From NCBI GenBank assembly GCA_017533545.1, contig JAFXHW010000066.1, positions 1 through 10,439 of the forward strand: a stretch of 10,439 nt of DNA. The letters run 5' to 3'. This stretch comes from Clostridia bacterium (lineage in GTDB: Bacteria > Bacillota_A > Clostridia > Oscillospirales > CAG-272). Under the pieces are notes generated by a model, which was not told where the DNA came from, made no database searches, and saw only the letters and a program-made list of their open reading frames with translations. This document shows positions 1 to 6,458 of this stretch, piece after piece. The stretch's first letter is position 1, and every line of letters starts with the position of its first letter. The position numbers and the translations under genes are program-made.

Positions 1-431
1 AATCCTGCCAATATCACTCCGCGGTGAAGCAGTTCTTCAAATATCGCGGGCATAACAGCAATGATAATGACTGCCATTGCGGGTGAGAGGCTCGTTGCAA
101 AGGCGGTAATCGATTCGGAAAATTCGTTCGATGCAGGGAACAGCTCCGATATCACACTGCTGAGTGCGAGGTTTAATATATAAACGCCGGCATAAAAGGT
201 CAGCGATGCGAAAAACATCGACGGAGGCGGAGCTTTAAAAGGGAATACCCCTTTAAAATCCGCACGCAGGATGACGACAGCCAAAAATGCAATAATGCCG
301 AACATTATTTCGGTCAAAGCAAGACCGGTCATACCGAGATAATACTGCAGCGGCGTCGCGATGAAAATCATCGCGACCATTGTTACAGCAAATACAATTA
401 TAGAATGATAATATTTCAGTTCTTTTTTCAT
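1..431 (-). CDS. CPBP-family intramembrane metalloprotease (N-terminal part, runs off window)
   Basis: The minus-strand frame from the ATG at 429-431 stays open to the window edge (143 codons, no stop), so the C-terminus is missing. The protein is very hydrophobic, with likely membrane segments near residues 10-27, 38-56, 72-94 and 117-131. Residues 131-138 read FEELLHRG, which matches the EExxxR motif of the CPBP (Abi/CAAX-protease-like, Rce1-related) family, where the glutamates and a later histidine take part in catalysis. The later motifs lie outside the window. An in-frame TGA two codons upstream fixes the start at or after this ATG, but the ribosome binding site is poor (GAGAT touching the ATG). 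It lies 60 bases after rplA, beyond a strong terminator, so it is probably not a true member of the ribosomal operon. Substrate is unknown; roles known for the family include prenyl-protein processing and bacteriocin self-immunity. Confidence 0.8.
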   Translation of the reverse strand, partial: MKKELKYYHSIIVFAVTMVAMIFIATPLQYYLGMTGLALTEIMFGIIAFLAVVILRADFKGVFPFKAPPPSMFFASLTFYAGVYILNLALSSVISELFPASNEFSESITAFATSLSPAMAVIIIAVMPAIFEELLHRGVILAG

Positions 432-445
432 ATCTCAAATATTTC

Positions 446-477
446 AAAAAAGCACTCTCGATCGAGAGTGCTTTTTT
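446..477 (-). terminator. Rho-independent terminator after rplA
   Basis: GCACTCTC (452-459) pairs perfectly with GAGAGTGC (464-471) around a GATC loop, flanked by A6 on one side and T6 on the other, so the stem can extend to 14 bp. It ends the minus-strand rplK-rplA transcript 15 bases past the rplA stop. By symmetry it could also act on the plus strand. It separates the ribosomal operon from the CPBP gene. Confidence 0.92.
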
Positions 478-491
478 ATAAATCGATTTAA

Positions 492-1187
492 TTAGCCGAG
501 CTTAGCAGCGTTAACCTTGATGCCGGGGCCCATAGTGGAAGCCATAACACAGCTCTTGATGTACTGACCCTTAGCAGCAGCGGGCTTAGCCTTGATAATA
601 GCGCCCATGAGAGCTTCGAAGTTCTCAGCGAGCTTTTCAGTACCGAAGGATGCCTTACCGATGGGGCAGTGGATGATGTTGGTCTTGTCAAGACGGTATT
701 CGATCTTACCTGCCTTAACTTCGGTAACTGCGCGTGCAACGTCGGGGGTAACGGTGCCGGCCTTAGGAGTAGGCATCAAGCCCTTAGGACCGAGGACCTT
801 ACCGAGACGACCGATCATACCCATCATGTCGGGAGAAGCGATGATTACGTCGAACTCGAACCAGTTTTCTTTCTGGATCTTTTCGATGTATTCTTCTGCA
901 CCAACATAATCAGCGCCTGCAGCCTTAGCTTCAGCAACCTTGTCACCCTTGGTGATTACGAGAACGCGAACGGTCTTACCGGTACCGTTGGGAAGTACAA
1001 CAGCACCACGAACCTGCTGGTCAGCGTGACGGGAGTCAACACCGAGACGAACGTGAAGCTCAACGGTTTCGTCGAACTTTGCCTTGGAAGTCTTGCAAAC
1101 GAGGTCAATAGCCTCTGCGGGATCGTATGCCTTATTCTTATCGAAAACTTTTACGCTTTCCTGATACTTTTTACCTTTGAATGCCAT
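492..1187 (-). CDS. rplA: 50S ribosomal protein L1
   Basis: The 231-residue product has the normal length of bacterial L1 and matches it throughout. Recognisable parts are the N-terminal KGKKY segment, [25 protein letters not shown], the central [12 protein letters not shown] and [17 protein letters not shown], and the C-terminal SSTMGPGI-like stretch (here [11 protein letters not shown]). L1 binds 23S rRNA helices 76-78 at the mobile L1 stalk, helps move deacylated tRNA out of the E site, and in many bacteria represses its own operon by binding a leader that mimics that rRNA. The ribosome binding site AAGGAGGG lies 8-9 bases before the ATG and overlaps the TAA stop of rplK, which suggests translational coupling. 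Codon use is strongly biased, as expected for a highly expressed gene. The gene is followed by a terminator rather than rplJ-rplL. Confidence 0.98.
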   Translation of the reverse strand: MAFKGKKYQESVKVFDKNKAYDPAEAIDLVCKTSKAKFDETVELHVRLGVDSRHADQQVRGAVVLPNGTGKTVRVLVITKGDKVAEAKAAGADYVGAEEYIEKIQKENWFEFDVIIASPDMMGMIGRLGKVLGPKGLMPTPKAGTVTPDVARAVTEVKAGKIEYRLDKTNIIHCPIGKASFGTEKLAENFEALMGAIIKAKPAAAKGQYIKSCVMASTMGPGIKVNAAKLG

Positions 1188-1201
1188 TTCTGAAACCCTC
1201 C

Positions 1202-1627
1202 TTACTCTTCTACGGTAACGCCCATGGAGCGAGCAGTACCTGCGATCATGCTCATTGCTGCCTCAAGAGAAGCTGCGTTGAGGTCGGGCATTTTGGTTTC
1301 AGCAATCTGCTTAACCTGTTCTTTGGTAAGGTGAGCAACCTTGTTAGCCTGAGGACGGCCGGAACCGGACTCAATACCTGTAGCCTTCTTGATAAGAACG
1401 GGAGCAGGAGGAGTCTTGGTGATGAAAGAGAAAGAACGGTCAGCGTAAACAGTGATTACAACAGGGATGATGTAACCCATCTGATTTTTGGTCTTTTCGT
1501 TGAACTCTTTGATAAAGTTCTGAATGTTAACACCATAGGAACCGAGAGCGGGACCTACAGGGGGCTGTGCGGTAGCCTTACCTGCATCAAGCTGAAGCTT
1601 GATATAACCTGAAATTTTCTTTGCCAT
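1202..1627 (-). CDS. rplK: 50S ribosomal protein L11
   Basis: The 141-residue product is full-length L11. The N-terminal domain carries the [15 protein letters not shown] block, whose prolines lie at the thiopeptide (thiostrepton) binding face. It continues with [41 protein letters not shown], and the RNA-binding C-terminal domain ending [23 protein letters not shown]11 binds 23S rRNA helices 43-44 in the GTPase-associated centre and contacts elongation factors. The start has a GGAAGGA ribosome binding site. LDAGKA and GSYGVN differ slightly from the commoner L(I/P)AGKA and GQHGVN but need no special explanation. It follows a 171-base leader after nusG and precedes rplA by 14 bases. Confidence 0.98.
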   Translation of the reverse strand: MAKKISGYIKLQLDAGKATAQPPVGPALGSYGVNIQNFIKEFNEKTKNQMGYIIPVVITVYADRSFSFITKTPPAPVLIKKATGIESGSGRPQANKVAHLTKEQVKQIAETKMPDLNAASLEAAMSMIAGTARSMGVTVEE

Positions 1628-1647
1628 TTTAATAATTCCTTCCGTAT

Positions 1648-1761
1648 GTGGTAGTACGCCAAAATATGGCGAATCCGCGGTCTGATATGTTTTTTATTAA
1701 ATTTACCGCGGCTCGAGGCGGCATATGCCTCTCCCACTGTAATTGCCGTTTACAAAACGGC
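1648..1761 (-). promoter_or_regulatory. Structured leader before rplK, candidate L1 autoregulatory site
   Basis: The 171-base gap between nusG and rplK holds several perfect helices on the minus strand. GCCGTTT/AAACGGC (1761-1745) is a hairpin with a 3-base loop and no U-tract. Downstream, GTGG (1737-1734) can pair with CCAC (1651-1648), enclosing GAGGC/GCCTC (1731-1715), CCGCGG/CCGCGG (1711-1706 with 1680-1675) and CGCCA/TGGCG (1671-1657). The flanking strings GTGGGAG and ACCACATACGG resemble, from memory, the conserved element before rplK in Bacillota that mimics the L1 site of 23S rRNA. If so, excess L1 would bind here and reduce rplK-rplA translation. The helices are seen directly; the L1 assignment is inference. 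I see no convincing promoter in this gap. Confidence 0.6.
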
Positions 1762-1798
1762 CTTGGATAAAAGAAACTTGTCTGAATTTTTTATTAAC

Positions 1799-2359
1799 TC
1801 AGATAACAAGCGCCGAAACATCCTGCGAACCGAGCTCAACGGGAGTTTCGCGTCCGAACATGGAAGCGAGGACCTTGATCTTGCGGTTGTCAGGGGATAT
1901 TTCGAGTACTGTACCGATAAATCCTTCAAGAGGACCTGCGGTGATCTTGACACTGTCGCCAACCTTGTATTCGATGGTGATCTCATGACGCTCGATGCCG
2001 ATGCCGGCAACCTCTTCGTCGGTCAGGGGAGTGGGCTTCGATCCGGGGCCGACAAATCCGGTCACGCCGCGAATGTTTCTTACAACGTGCCATGTTTCGT
2101 CGGTCATAATCATTTTGACCAGAACGTAGCTCGGGAAAATCTTGTTTTCAACTTCTTTTTCCTTAGGATTTCCGTTTTCGTCCTTGCCATCGGGTTCGGT
2201 TGTGATCTCGACGGGAATGCGGATATCCATGATCATGTGATGAAGCTGACGGTTTTCAATGATTTTCTCAAGGTTTGCTTTAACCTTGTTCTCATAACCG
2301 GAGTAGGTATGCGCCACATACCATCTGGCTTCTGTGGTGATGTCGCTAAAATCGCTCAT
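1799..2359 (-). CDS. nusG: Transcription termination/antitermination factor NusG
   Basis: The 186-residue product contains the NGN domain (about residues 12-110: RWYVAHTYSGYENKVKANLE, then KIFPSYVLVKM and WHVVRNIRGVTGFVG) followed by a C-terminal KOW domain (about 130-186: VGDSVKITAGPLEGFIGTV). NusG binds the RNA polymerase clamp, modulates pausing and elongation, and couples RNA polymerase to the ribosome or Rho. Between the two halves of the NGN domain lies a polar, charged insertion (about residues 54-70) that makes the protein slightly longer than the shortest homologues. The start gives the usual short N-terminus before WYV, but its ribosome binding site (GGTAAG) is weak; the gene lies only 14 bases after secE, so coupling is likely. 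The secE-nusG-rplK-rplA order is the classic one. Confidence 0.97.
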   Translation of the reverse strand: MSDFSDITTEARWYVAHTYSGYENKVKANLEKIIENRQLHHMIMDIRIPVEITTEPDGKDENGNPKEKEVENKIFPSYVLVKMIMTDETWHVVRNIRGVTGFVGPGSKPTPLTDEEVAGIGIERHEITIEYKVGDSVKITAGPLEGFIGTVLEISPDNRKIKVLASMFGRETPVELGSQDVSALVI

Positions 2360-2373
2360 CTTTACTTACCAAC

Positions 2374-2646
2374 TTATACAAGGGATGCGAGCAATTCAAG
2401 GAGGCGCGAGAATGCGATGTCTAATGCGCCAACGCAAATCGCACAAATAAGAATGCTGACAATAACGATAACGGAGCTCTTGAAGGTCTGCTCGCGGTTG
2501 AACCAAACGATCTTCTTCATTTCGCTCTTGTAGTCGCGCCAACCCTTAGCAATGCGCTCTCTAAAGGTTACACGGTTTTTCTTTTGCTTTTTGGTTTCTG
2601 CCTTTGCGGTAGAAACTTCAGCAACTTTCTTTTCGTTTTCCGACAT
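2374..2646 (-). CDS. secE: Preprotein translocase subunit SecE
   Basis: The 90-residue product is a single-span SecE of the short Gram-positive type. A charged, lysine-rich N-terminal region (1-40) leads into an amphipathic segment (EMKKIVWFN, 42-50) with the conserved K-x-V-W core, then one transmembrane helix at about 56-78. SecE clamps SecY in the SecYEG protein-export channel of the cytoplasmic membrane. The start is supported by AAGGAG, which overlaps the rpmG stop codon. It sits between rpmG and nusG with gaps of 12 and 14 bases, so all three are almost certainly co-transcribed. The first ~25 residues are low-complexity and would not be expected to be conserved. Confidence 0.95.
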   Translation of the reverse strand: MSENEKKVAEVSTAKAETKKQKKNRVTFRERIAKGWRDYKSEMKKIVWFNREQTFKSSVIVIVSILICAICVGALDIAFSRLLELLASLV

Positions 2647-2658
2647 TAATATTTCTCC

Positions 2659-2808
2659 TTACTTGGTTTCCTTGTGCAGAGTCTGCTTCTTGCAGAAACG
2701 GCAGTACTTGTTCAGCTCGAGTCTGTCGGGGTCGTTCTTCTTGTTCTTCATGGTGTCGTAGTTGCGCTGCTTGCACTCACTGCAAGCGAGGGTAATTCTG
2801 ACTCTCAT
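2659..2808 (-). CDS. rpmG: 50S ribosomal protein L33, zinc-binding type
   Basis: A 49-codon frame from ATG (2806-2808) to TAA (2659-2661) encodes a typical L33. It begins [12 protein letters not shown] and ends [15 protein letters not shown]. Two CxxC pairs (Cys9/Cys12 and Cys36/Cys39) mark the zinc-binding, C+ form; many bacteria also carry a zinc-free paralogue used under zinc starvation, which is not in this window. L33 is a small large-subunit protein near the E site. The ribosome binding site AAGGATGG precedes the ATG at normal distance. The position just before secE-nusG is common in Bacteria. It is the first established gene of the minus-strand operon and follows a structured leader of about 175 bases. 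Confidence 0.96.
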   Translation of the reverse strand: MRVRITLACSECKQRNYDTMKNKKNDPDRLELNKYCRFCKKQTLHKETK

Positions 2809-2811
2809 TTG

Positions 2812-2961
2812 TCAAATCCATCCTTTCCGGGAGAGCACGTTCACAATGGAATTTACCGTGTCTCCGATAAAATATAAGGCTGTCCTTTTCGAAATCAAGC
2901 GCATTTGATTCGGCAGGGAAAGCTGATTATCTCCCTCAAAAAGGCCTTGTGATTGCAACAC
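2812..2961 (-). CDS. Possible 49-residue leader ORF before rpmG
   Basis: Just downstream of the predicted rpmG promoter, an ideal Shine-Dalgarno sequence AAGGAGG (2975-2969) is followed after T7 by GTG (2961-2959), which opens a 49-codon frame ending in TGA three bases before the rpmG ATG. The frame is also open upstream to an ATG at 3030, but that lies beyond the promoter and would not be in the transcript. The predicted product starts VLQSQGLFEG and ends VLSRKGWI; I recognise no family, and it has no clear membrane segment. It uses TTA, TTG and AGG codons unlike the ribosomal genes beside it. It may be a translated leader whose translation opens or hides the rpmG start, or an accidental frame in a structured leader. 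The ribosome binding site is the only strong argument for coding. Confidence 0.3.
   Translation of the reverse strand: MLQSQGLFEGDNQLSLPNQMRLISKRTALYFIGDTVNSIVNVLSRKGWI
2828..2866 (-). promoter_or_regulatory. Hairpin just before the rpmG ribosome binding site
   Basis: On the minus strand CGGAGACACG (2866-2857) pairs with CGTGCTCTCCCG (2839-2828) through ten base pairs with two single-base bulges, closing a 17-base loop. The 3' arm ends four bases before the AAGGATGG ribosome binding site of rpmG. Smaller inverted repeats lie upstream in the same leader: ACCTC/GAGGT followed by T7 (2982-2962), TTGTG/CACAA, AGGGA/TCCCT and AATCAA/TTGATT. This is a structured leader; which factor, if any, it responds to is not visible. 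Confidence 0.5.
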
Positions 2962-2989
2962 AAAAAAACCTCCTTTTCGAGGTAGAGAT

Positions 2990-3018
2990 ATTTTAGCACA
3001 AATATCACCTTTTGTCAA
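2990..3018 (-). promoter_or_regulatory. Promoter of the rpmG-secE-nusG-rplK-rplA operon
   Basis: On the minus strand a perfect -35 TTGACA (3018-3013), a 17-base spacer and -10 TAAAAT (2995-2990) preceded by TGC (extended -10) form a near-consensus housekeeping sigma factor promoter. Predicted transcription start is around 2983. An A/T-rich palindrome lies just upstream of the -35. Confidence 0.88.
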
Positions 3019-3028
3019 GGTTTTTTTC

Positions 3029-3046
3029 AAAAGTTCTTGAACTTTT
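3029..3046. promoter_or_regulatory. 18-base palindrome between divergent promoters, candidate operator
   Basis: AAAAGTTC (3029-3036) and GAACTTTT (3039-3046) form a perfect 8-bp inverted repeat around TT. It covers the -35 of the fhs promoter (3037-3042) and ends 11 bases upstream of the rpmG -35. It has no U-tract suited to termination of a known gene, so a dimeric DNA-binding protein is the simplest reading. The regulator cannot be named. Confidence 0.45.
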
Positions 3047-3065
3047 ATTAAATATATGGTAAGAT
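3037..3065 (+). promoter_or_regulatory. Promoter of the fhs operon
   Basis: TTGAAC (3037-3042), a 17-base spacer and TAAGAT (3060-3065) preceded by TGG (extended -10) form a good promoter reading toward fhs. Predicted start is near 3072, giving a leader of about 75 bases. That leader opens with a hairpin: GTACG (3072-3076) pairs with CGTAC (3097-3101), and AAAAAC pairs with GTTTTT inside it. Confidence 0.75.
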
Positions 3066-3146
3066 AGTATCGTACGCAGAAAAACGGATGTTTTTTCGTA
3101 CATTTTACACGGATTCCAATAACAATTTATATAAGGATGAAAGAAT

Positions 3147-4820
3147 ATGAAGACAGATATCCAGATTGCCCAGGAAACAAAGCTTCTTCCTATCGCAGAG
3201 ATCGCTTCAAAGCTTGATATTACCGATGACGAGCTTGAGCTTTACGGCAAGTACAAAGCTAAAATATCCGATGCATTTATTGCAAGAAATGCATCGAAGA
3301 AAGACGGTAAGCTTATCCTTGTAACCGCTATAAATCCCACTCCCGCTGGTGAGGGAAAGACCACAACTACCATCGGTCTCGGTATGGCGATGTCCAAGAT
3401 GGGCAAAAACGCAATCATCGCACTTCGCGAGCCCTCACTCGGACCGGTATTCGGTGTTAAGGGCGGTGCCGCCGGCGGCGGATATTCACAGGTTCTTCCG
3501 ATGGAGGACATCAATCTCCATTTCACCGGCGACTTCCACGCCATTACTGCCGCAAACAATCTGCTTTGCGCAATGATCGACAATCACATTCAGCAGGGCA
3601 ATGAGCTCGGAATTGACCAGCGCCGTATAATGTTCAACCGTGTTACCGACACTAATGACCGCGCACTGCGCAATGTTATGGTAGGACTCGGCACAAAAGC
3701 CGACGGTATCCCGCGTCAGGATCATTTCAGCATCACCGTTGCATCTGAGGTCATGGCTATCCTCTGCCTTTCGGAAAATCTCGAGGATCTCCGCGAGCGT
3801 CTCGGCAATATACTCATCGCCTATACCTACGATAATAAGCCCGTATTTGCGCGCGATATCAAGGCAAACGGCGCTATGACCGTTCTTTTGCGCGATGCGC
3901 TTAAGCCCAACCTCGTTCAGACAACCGAAAATACACCCGCCATCATTCACGGCGGACCCTTCGCCAATATCGCGCACGGCTGTAACTCGGTACGCGCAAC
4001 CAAGCTCGCTTTAAAGCTTGCCGATTACGCTATTACCGAGGCTGGATTCGGCGCTGACCTCGGAGCCGAAAAGTTCCTCGATATCAAGTGCCGCGCCGCA
4101 GGACTCAAGCCTTCTGCAGTAGTACTTGTTGCAACTATCCGCGCGCTCAAATACAATGGCGGCGTGAAGAAGGAAAATCTTGCAGAGGAAAACGTAAAAG
4201 CACTGAAGAAGGGATCTGTCAACCTCGTTGCACACATTGAAAATCTCCGCAAGTACGGAGTACCCGTAGTAGTCGCTATCAATCGCTTCCATACCGACAC
4301 CGATGCCGAAATCGAGTGCGTACAGAATGTATGTGCTGAAAACGGAGCGGAGCTGGCTCTTTCCGAGGTGTTTGCCAAGGGTGGAGAAGGCGGTCTTGCT
4401 CTTGCAGAAAAGGTAGTTGCAGCCTGCGAAAAGGAAAGCGAGTTTAAAACACTTTATCCCGATGAACTCTCCATCAAGGCAAAGATCGTAACTATCGCGC
4501 GCGAGATATACGGTGCCGACGGTGTCGTATACGAAGCAGGCGCCGAAAGCGCGCTTCGTGCGATACTCAAAATAAATCCCGAATACGCCACATATCCCGT
4601 ATGTATGGCAAAGACGCAGTATTCGCTGTCCGACGATCCGACAAAGCTCGGCCGTCCTACCGGATACCGACTCACCGTACGCGATATCAAGCTCTCTGCC
4701 GGCGCGAAATTCTTCGTTGTGCTCACCGGCGCGATCATGACCATGCCCGGTCTGCCCAAAGTACCCGCCGCAAACAACATTGATATTGACGACGACGGAA
4801 ATATCGTCGGTCTGTTCTGA
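3147..4820 (+). CDS. fhs: Formate-tetrahydrofolate ligase
   Basis: The 557-residue product is a full-length ATP-dependent formate-THF ligase (10-formyl-THF synthetase), which joins formate to tetrahydrofolate to give 10-formyl-THF for purine, fMet-tRNA and, in acetogens, Wood-Ljungdahl metabolism. Visible signatures are the nucleotide-binding loop [13 protein letters not shown] (residues 65-77), [11 protein letters not shown] (103-113) and [12 protein letters not shown] (328-339), the last two being the standard family signatures, plus a C-terminal [12 protein letters not shown]. The enzyme is a cytoplasmic homotetramer in characterised relatives. The start is supported by AAGGATG about 8 bases upstream and by the family's usual N-terminal DI-IAQ. 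No folD, fchA or CODH/acetyl-CoA synthase genes lie nearby, so the window does not show whether the organism is an acetogen. tsaE follows after 7 bases. Confidence 0.98.
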   Translation: MKTDIQIAQETKLLPIAEIASKLDITDDELELYGKYKAKISDAFIARNASKKDGKLILVTAINPTPAGEGKTTTTIGLGMAMSKMGKNAIIALREPSLGPVFGVKGGAAGGGYSQVLPMEDINLHFTGDFHAITAANNLLCAMIDNHIQQGNELGIDQRRIMFNRVTDTNDRALRNVMVGLGTKADGIPRQDHFSITVASEVMAILCLSENLEDLRERLGNILIAYTYDNKPVFARDIKANGAMTVLLRDALKPNLVQTTENTPAIIHGGPFANIAHGCNSVRATKLALKLADYAITEAGFGADLGAEKFLDIKCRAAGLKPSAVVLVATIRALKYNGGVKKENLAEENVKALKKGSVNLVAHIENLRKYGVPVVVAINRFHTDTDAEIECVQNVCAENGAELALSEVFAKGGEGGLALAEKVVAACEKESEFKTLYPDELSIKAKIVTIAREIYGADGVVYEAGAESALRAILKINPEYATYPVCMAKTQYSLSDDPTKLGRPTGYRLTVRDIKLSAGAKFFVVLTGAIMTMPGLPKVPAANNIDIDDDGNIVGLF

Positions 4821-4827
4821 TTTTACG

Positions 4828-5274
4828 ATGTTTGAAAAGATAATCTCTCATAGCGATGCCGATACCGAAAGGGTAGGTCAGACACTGGCCGAGGCGATCG
4901 TTTCGGATAAGATCGATTGCGCAAAGCCGATTTTCGTCGCCCTTTACGGCGAGCTTGGGCAGGGCAAAACAGCATTTGTTCGCGGCATGGCGAAAATGCT
5001 CGCGCCCGATTGCCATGTTTCGAGCCCGACATACTCGATAATTAATATGTATGAGGGCAAGAATAACTTTTACCATCTCGATCTCTACCGCATCACAAGC
5101 GATGACGATCTCTATTCGGTCGGATTTTACGAGCTGTTTGACGATAGCAAAGCTGTTATTGCCGCCGAATGGTGCGAAAATATCCCCTACGCGCTGCCCG
5201 ACGAAAGAGTCGAAGTGCATATCGCGCATCTCGGCGATTGCGACAGAGAAATATCAATAGCTATAAAGAAGTGA
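4828..5274 (+). CDS. tsaE: tRNA t6A biosynthesis ATPase TsaE
   Basis: The 148-residue product is a P-loop ATPase of the TsaE (YjeE/YdiB) family, which works with TsaB and TsaD to transfer the threonylcarbamoyl group to A37 of ANN-decoding tRNAs. It shows Walker A GELGQGKT (41-48), SSPTYSIINMYEG (65-77), HLDLYR (83-88) and EWCE (114-117), where most homologues have EWPE or similar. I chose ATG 4828 rather than the in-frame ATG at 4780, because the latter lies inside fhs and would add 16 residues not expected in the family; the chosen start gives the usual length. No Shine-Dalgarno is apparent, so translation probably depends on ribosomes ending fhs 7 bases upstream. Confidence 0.95.
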   Translation: MFEKIISHSDADTERVGQTLAEAIVSDKIDCAKPIFVALYGELGQGKTAFVRGMAKMLAPDCHVSSPTYSIINMYEGKNNFYHLDLYRITSDDDLYSVGFYELFDDSKAVIAAEWCENIPYALPDERVEVHIAHLGDCDREISIAIKK

Positions 5275-5278
5275 AAAA

Positions 5279-5980
5279 ATGCACATATTGGCAATAGATA
5301 CAACGGCCACTATCGCCGCCGGGGCAATATGCGACGGTGATAAGCTCGTTACCGAATTTACAGTACGCACGACGCTCACCCATAGCGAAACCATGCTCCC
5401 TATGATCAAATCGATGCTTGAAACAGCAAAGCTTGATATAGGTGATATCGATATATTTGCATGTTCGGCAGGACCTGGATCGTTTACAGGCGTGAGGATA
5501 GGTGTGTCCACTATCAAGGGACTTGCCTTTGCATCGAATAAGCCATGCATCGGAGTGTCCACACTTGAAGCACTGTCTCACAATCTCGATTTACTTGCAC
5601 ATGATGCCATAGTCTGCCCCGTGATGGATGCTCGCCGCGGCCAGCTCTATAATGCGCTTTTCAAAAACGGTCAGCGACTTTGTGAGGACAGATGTATCAT
5701 GGCTGAAGAGCTGGAAAAAGAACTTTTAGCCCTTGATGCCCCCGTCTACTTCGTCGGTGATGGGTATGACGTGGCGCGAAAGCTTATAAAGCTCGATTGC
5801 ATCAAAGATACTCCTGAGCGTCTGCGCTATCAGAGCGGATACGGCGTTGCACTGTCCGCCAAAACCATGTATGAAAGCAATACAGGAGCAGACTTTTCGG
5901 ACGAAAAGCTTTCTCCGATATATCTGCGCCCCGTAAATGCGCAAAGCCTTGAGGAGCGCAATGCCAATCAAAGTAATTAA
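5279..5980 (+). CDS. tsaB: tRNA t6A biosynthesis protein TsaB
   Basis: The 233-residue product belongs to the ASKHA-fold TsaB (YeaZ) family, the partner and scaffold of TsaD in the t6A-forming complex. It begins MHILAIDTTA, has THSETMLPMI (34-43), the hallmark SAGPGSFTGVRIGVSTIKGLA (63-83), and PVMDARRGQLYNALF (114-128). It lacks the full metal-binding residues of TsaD, as is normal for this non-catalytic paralogue. It starts 4 bases after tsaE, with a modest AGAAGTGA ribosome binding site overlapping the tsaE stop. In many Bacillota rimI and tsaD follow; here the next gene is rpiB, so tsaD must be elsewhere. Confidence 0.96.
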   Translation: MHILAIDTTATIAAGAICDGDKLVTEFTVRTTLTHSETMLPMIKSMLETAKLDIGDIDIFACSAGPGSFTGVRIGVSTIKGLAFASNKPCIGVSTLEALSHNLDLLAHDAIVCPVMDARRGQLYNALFKNGQRLCEDRCIMAEELEKELLALDAPVYFVGDGYDVARKLIKLDCIKDTPERLRYQSGYGVALSAKTMYESNTGADFSDEKLSPIYLRPVNAQSLEERNANQSN

Positions 5981-6003
5981 CCAGATAAGGAAGGTATAAT
6001 ATA

Positions 6004-6447
6004 ATGAAAATTTCTGTTGCCGCCGATCATGGCGGATATATGCTCAAAAATGCGATCGCAAAATATCTTACAGAAAAGGGACACACCGTAATCGATCACG
6101 GAACAAATTCCGGTGATTCGGTAAACTATCCCGATTACGCCCATCCGGTTTGCGTAGATATTCAGAAGGGTGAAAGCGATCTCGGTATCCTCGTATGCGG
6201 TACCGGTATCGGAATGTCGCTTGCAGCAAACAAGCATAAGGGTATCCGTGCGGCTTGCTGCTCCGATACATTTTCCGCAAGACTCACCCGTATGCATAAC
6301 GATTCCAATATACTCTGTATCGGCGAAAGAGTTGTCGGATACGGTCTCGCACTCGACCTTGTTGACAATTTCATCAATGCCGAATTTGAGGGCGGCCGCC
6401 ATTCAGAACGCGTAAAGATGGTAATGGCCTTCGAAGACGAGCAATAA
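6004..6447 (+). CDS. rpiB: Ribose-5-phosphate isomerase B
   Basis: The 147-residue product is a RpiB/LacAB-family isomerase that interconverts ribulose 5-phosphate and ribose 5-phosphate in the pentose phosphate pathway. Visible active-site elements are AADHGG (6-11, Asp8 and His9), the loop CGTGIGMS (65-72) with the catalytic-base Cys65, the following NKHKGIRAA, and RMHNDSNIL (96-104) with His98. The single-domain Cys-type active site points to RpiB rather than a galactose-6-phosphate isomerase subunit, although the families are close and substrate cannot be proven from sequence. AAGGAAGG gives a good ribosome binding site, 23 bases after tsaB. A terminator follows 11 bases after the stop. 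Confidence 0.94.
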   Translation: MKISVAADHGGYMLKNAIAKYLTEKGHTVIDHGTNSGDSVNYPDYAHPVCVDIQKGESDLGILVCGTGIGMSLAANKHKGIRAACCSDTFSARLTRMHNDSNILCIGERVVGYGLALDLVDNFINAEFEGGRHSERVKMVMAFEDEQ

Positions 6448-6458
6448 TTGAAATAAAC

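Noticed and set aside
253..447. 64-codon minus-strand frame at the left end
   Set aside because: It is a shadow in another frame of the CPBP protease gene, whose real frame is open to the window edge and carries the EExxxR motif.
669..1193. Long plus-strand frame opposite rplA (and similar ones opposite rplK, nusG and dnaX)
   Set aside because: These are antisense shadows of highly biased, clearly identified genes and have no ribosome binding sites or family resemblance.
1745..1761. Hairpin GCCGTTT/AAACGGC after nusG as a terminator
   Set aside because: No U-tract follows on the minus strand, and rplK downstream has no convincing promoter of its own, so read-through is needed.
4780..4827. 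Upstream in-frame ATG giving a 164-residue TsaE
   Set aside because: It lies within the fhs coding region and adds residues not expected for the family; the ATG at 4828 follows the fhs stop and gives normal TsaE length.
5995..6000. TATAAT just before rpiB as a promoter -10
   Set aside because: No -35 hexamer at 16-18 bases upstream, and it lies three bases from the start codon, overlapping the ribosome binding region.
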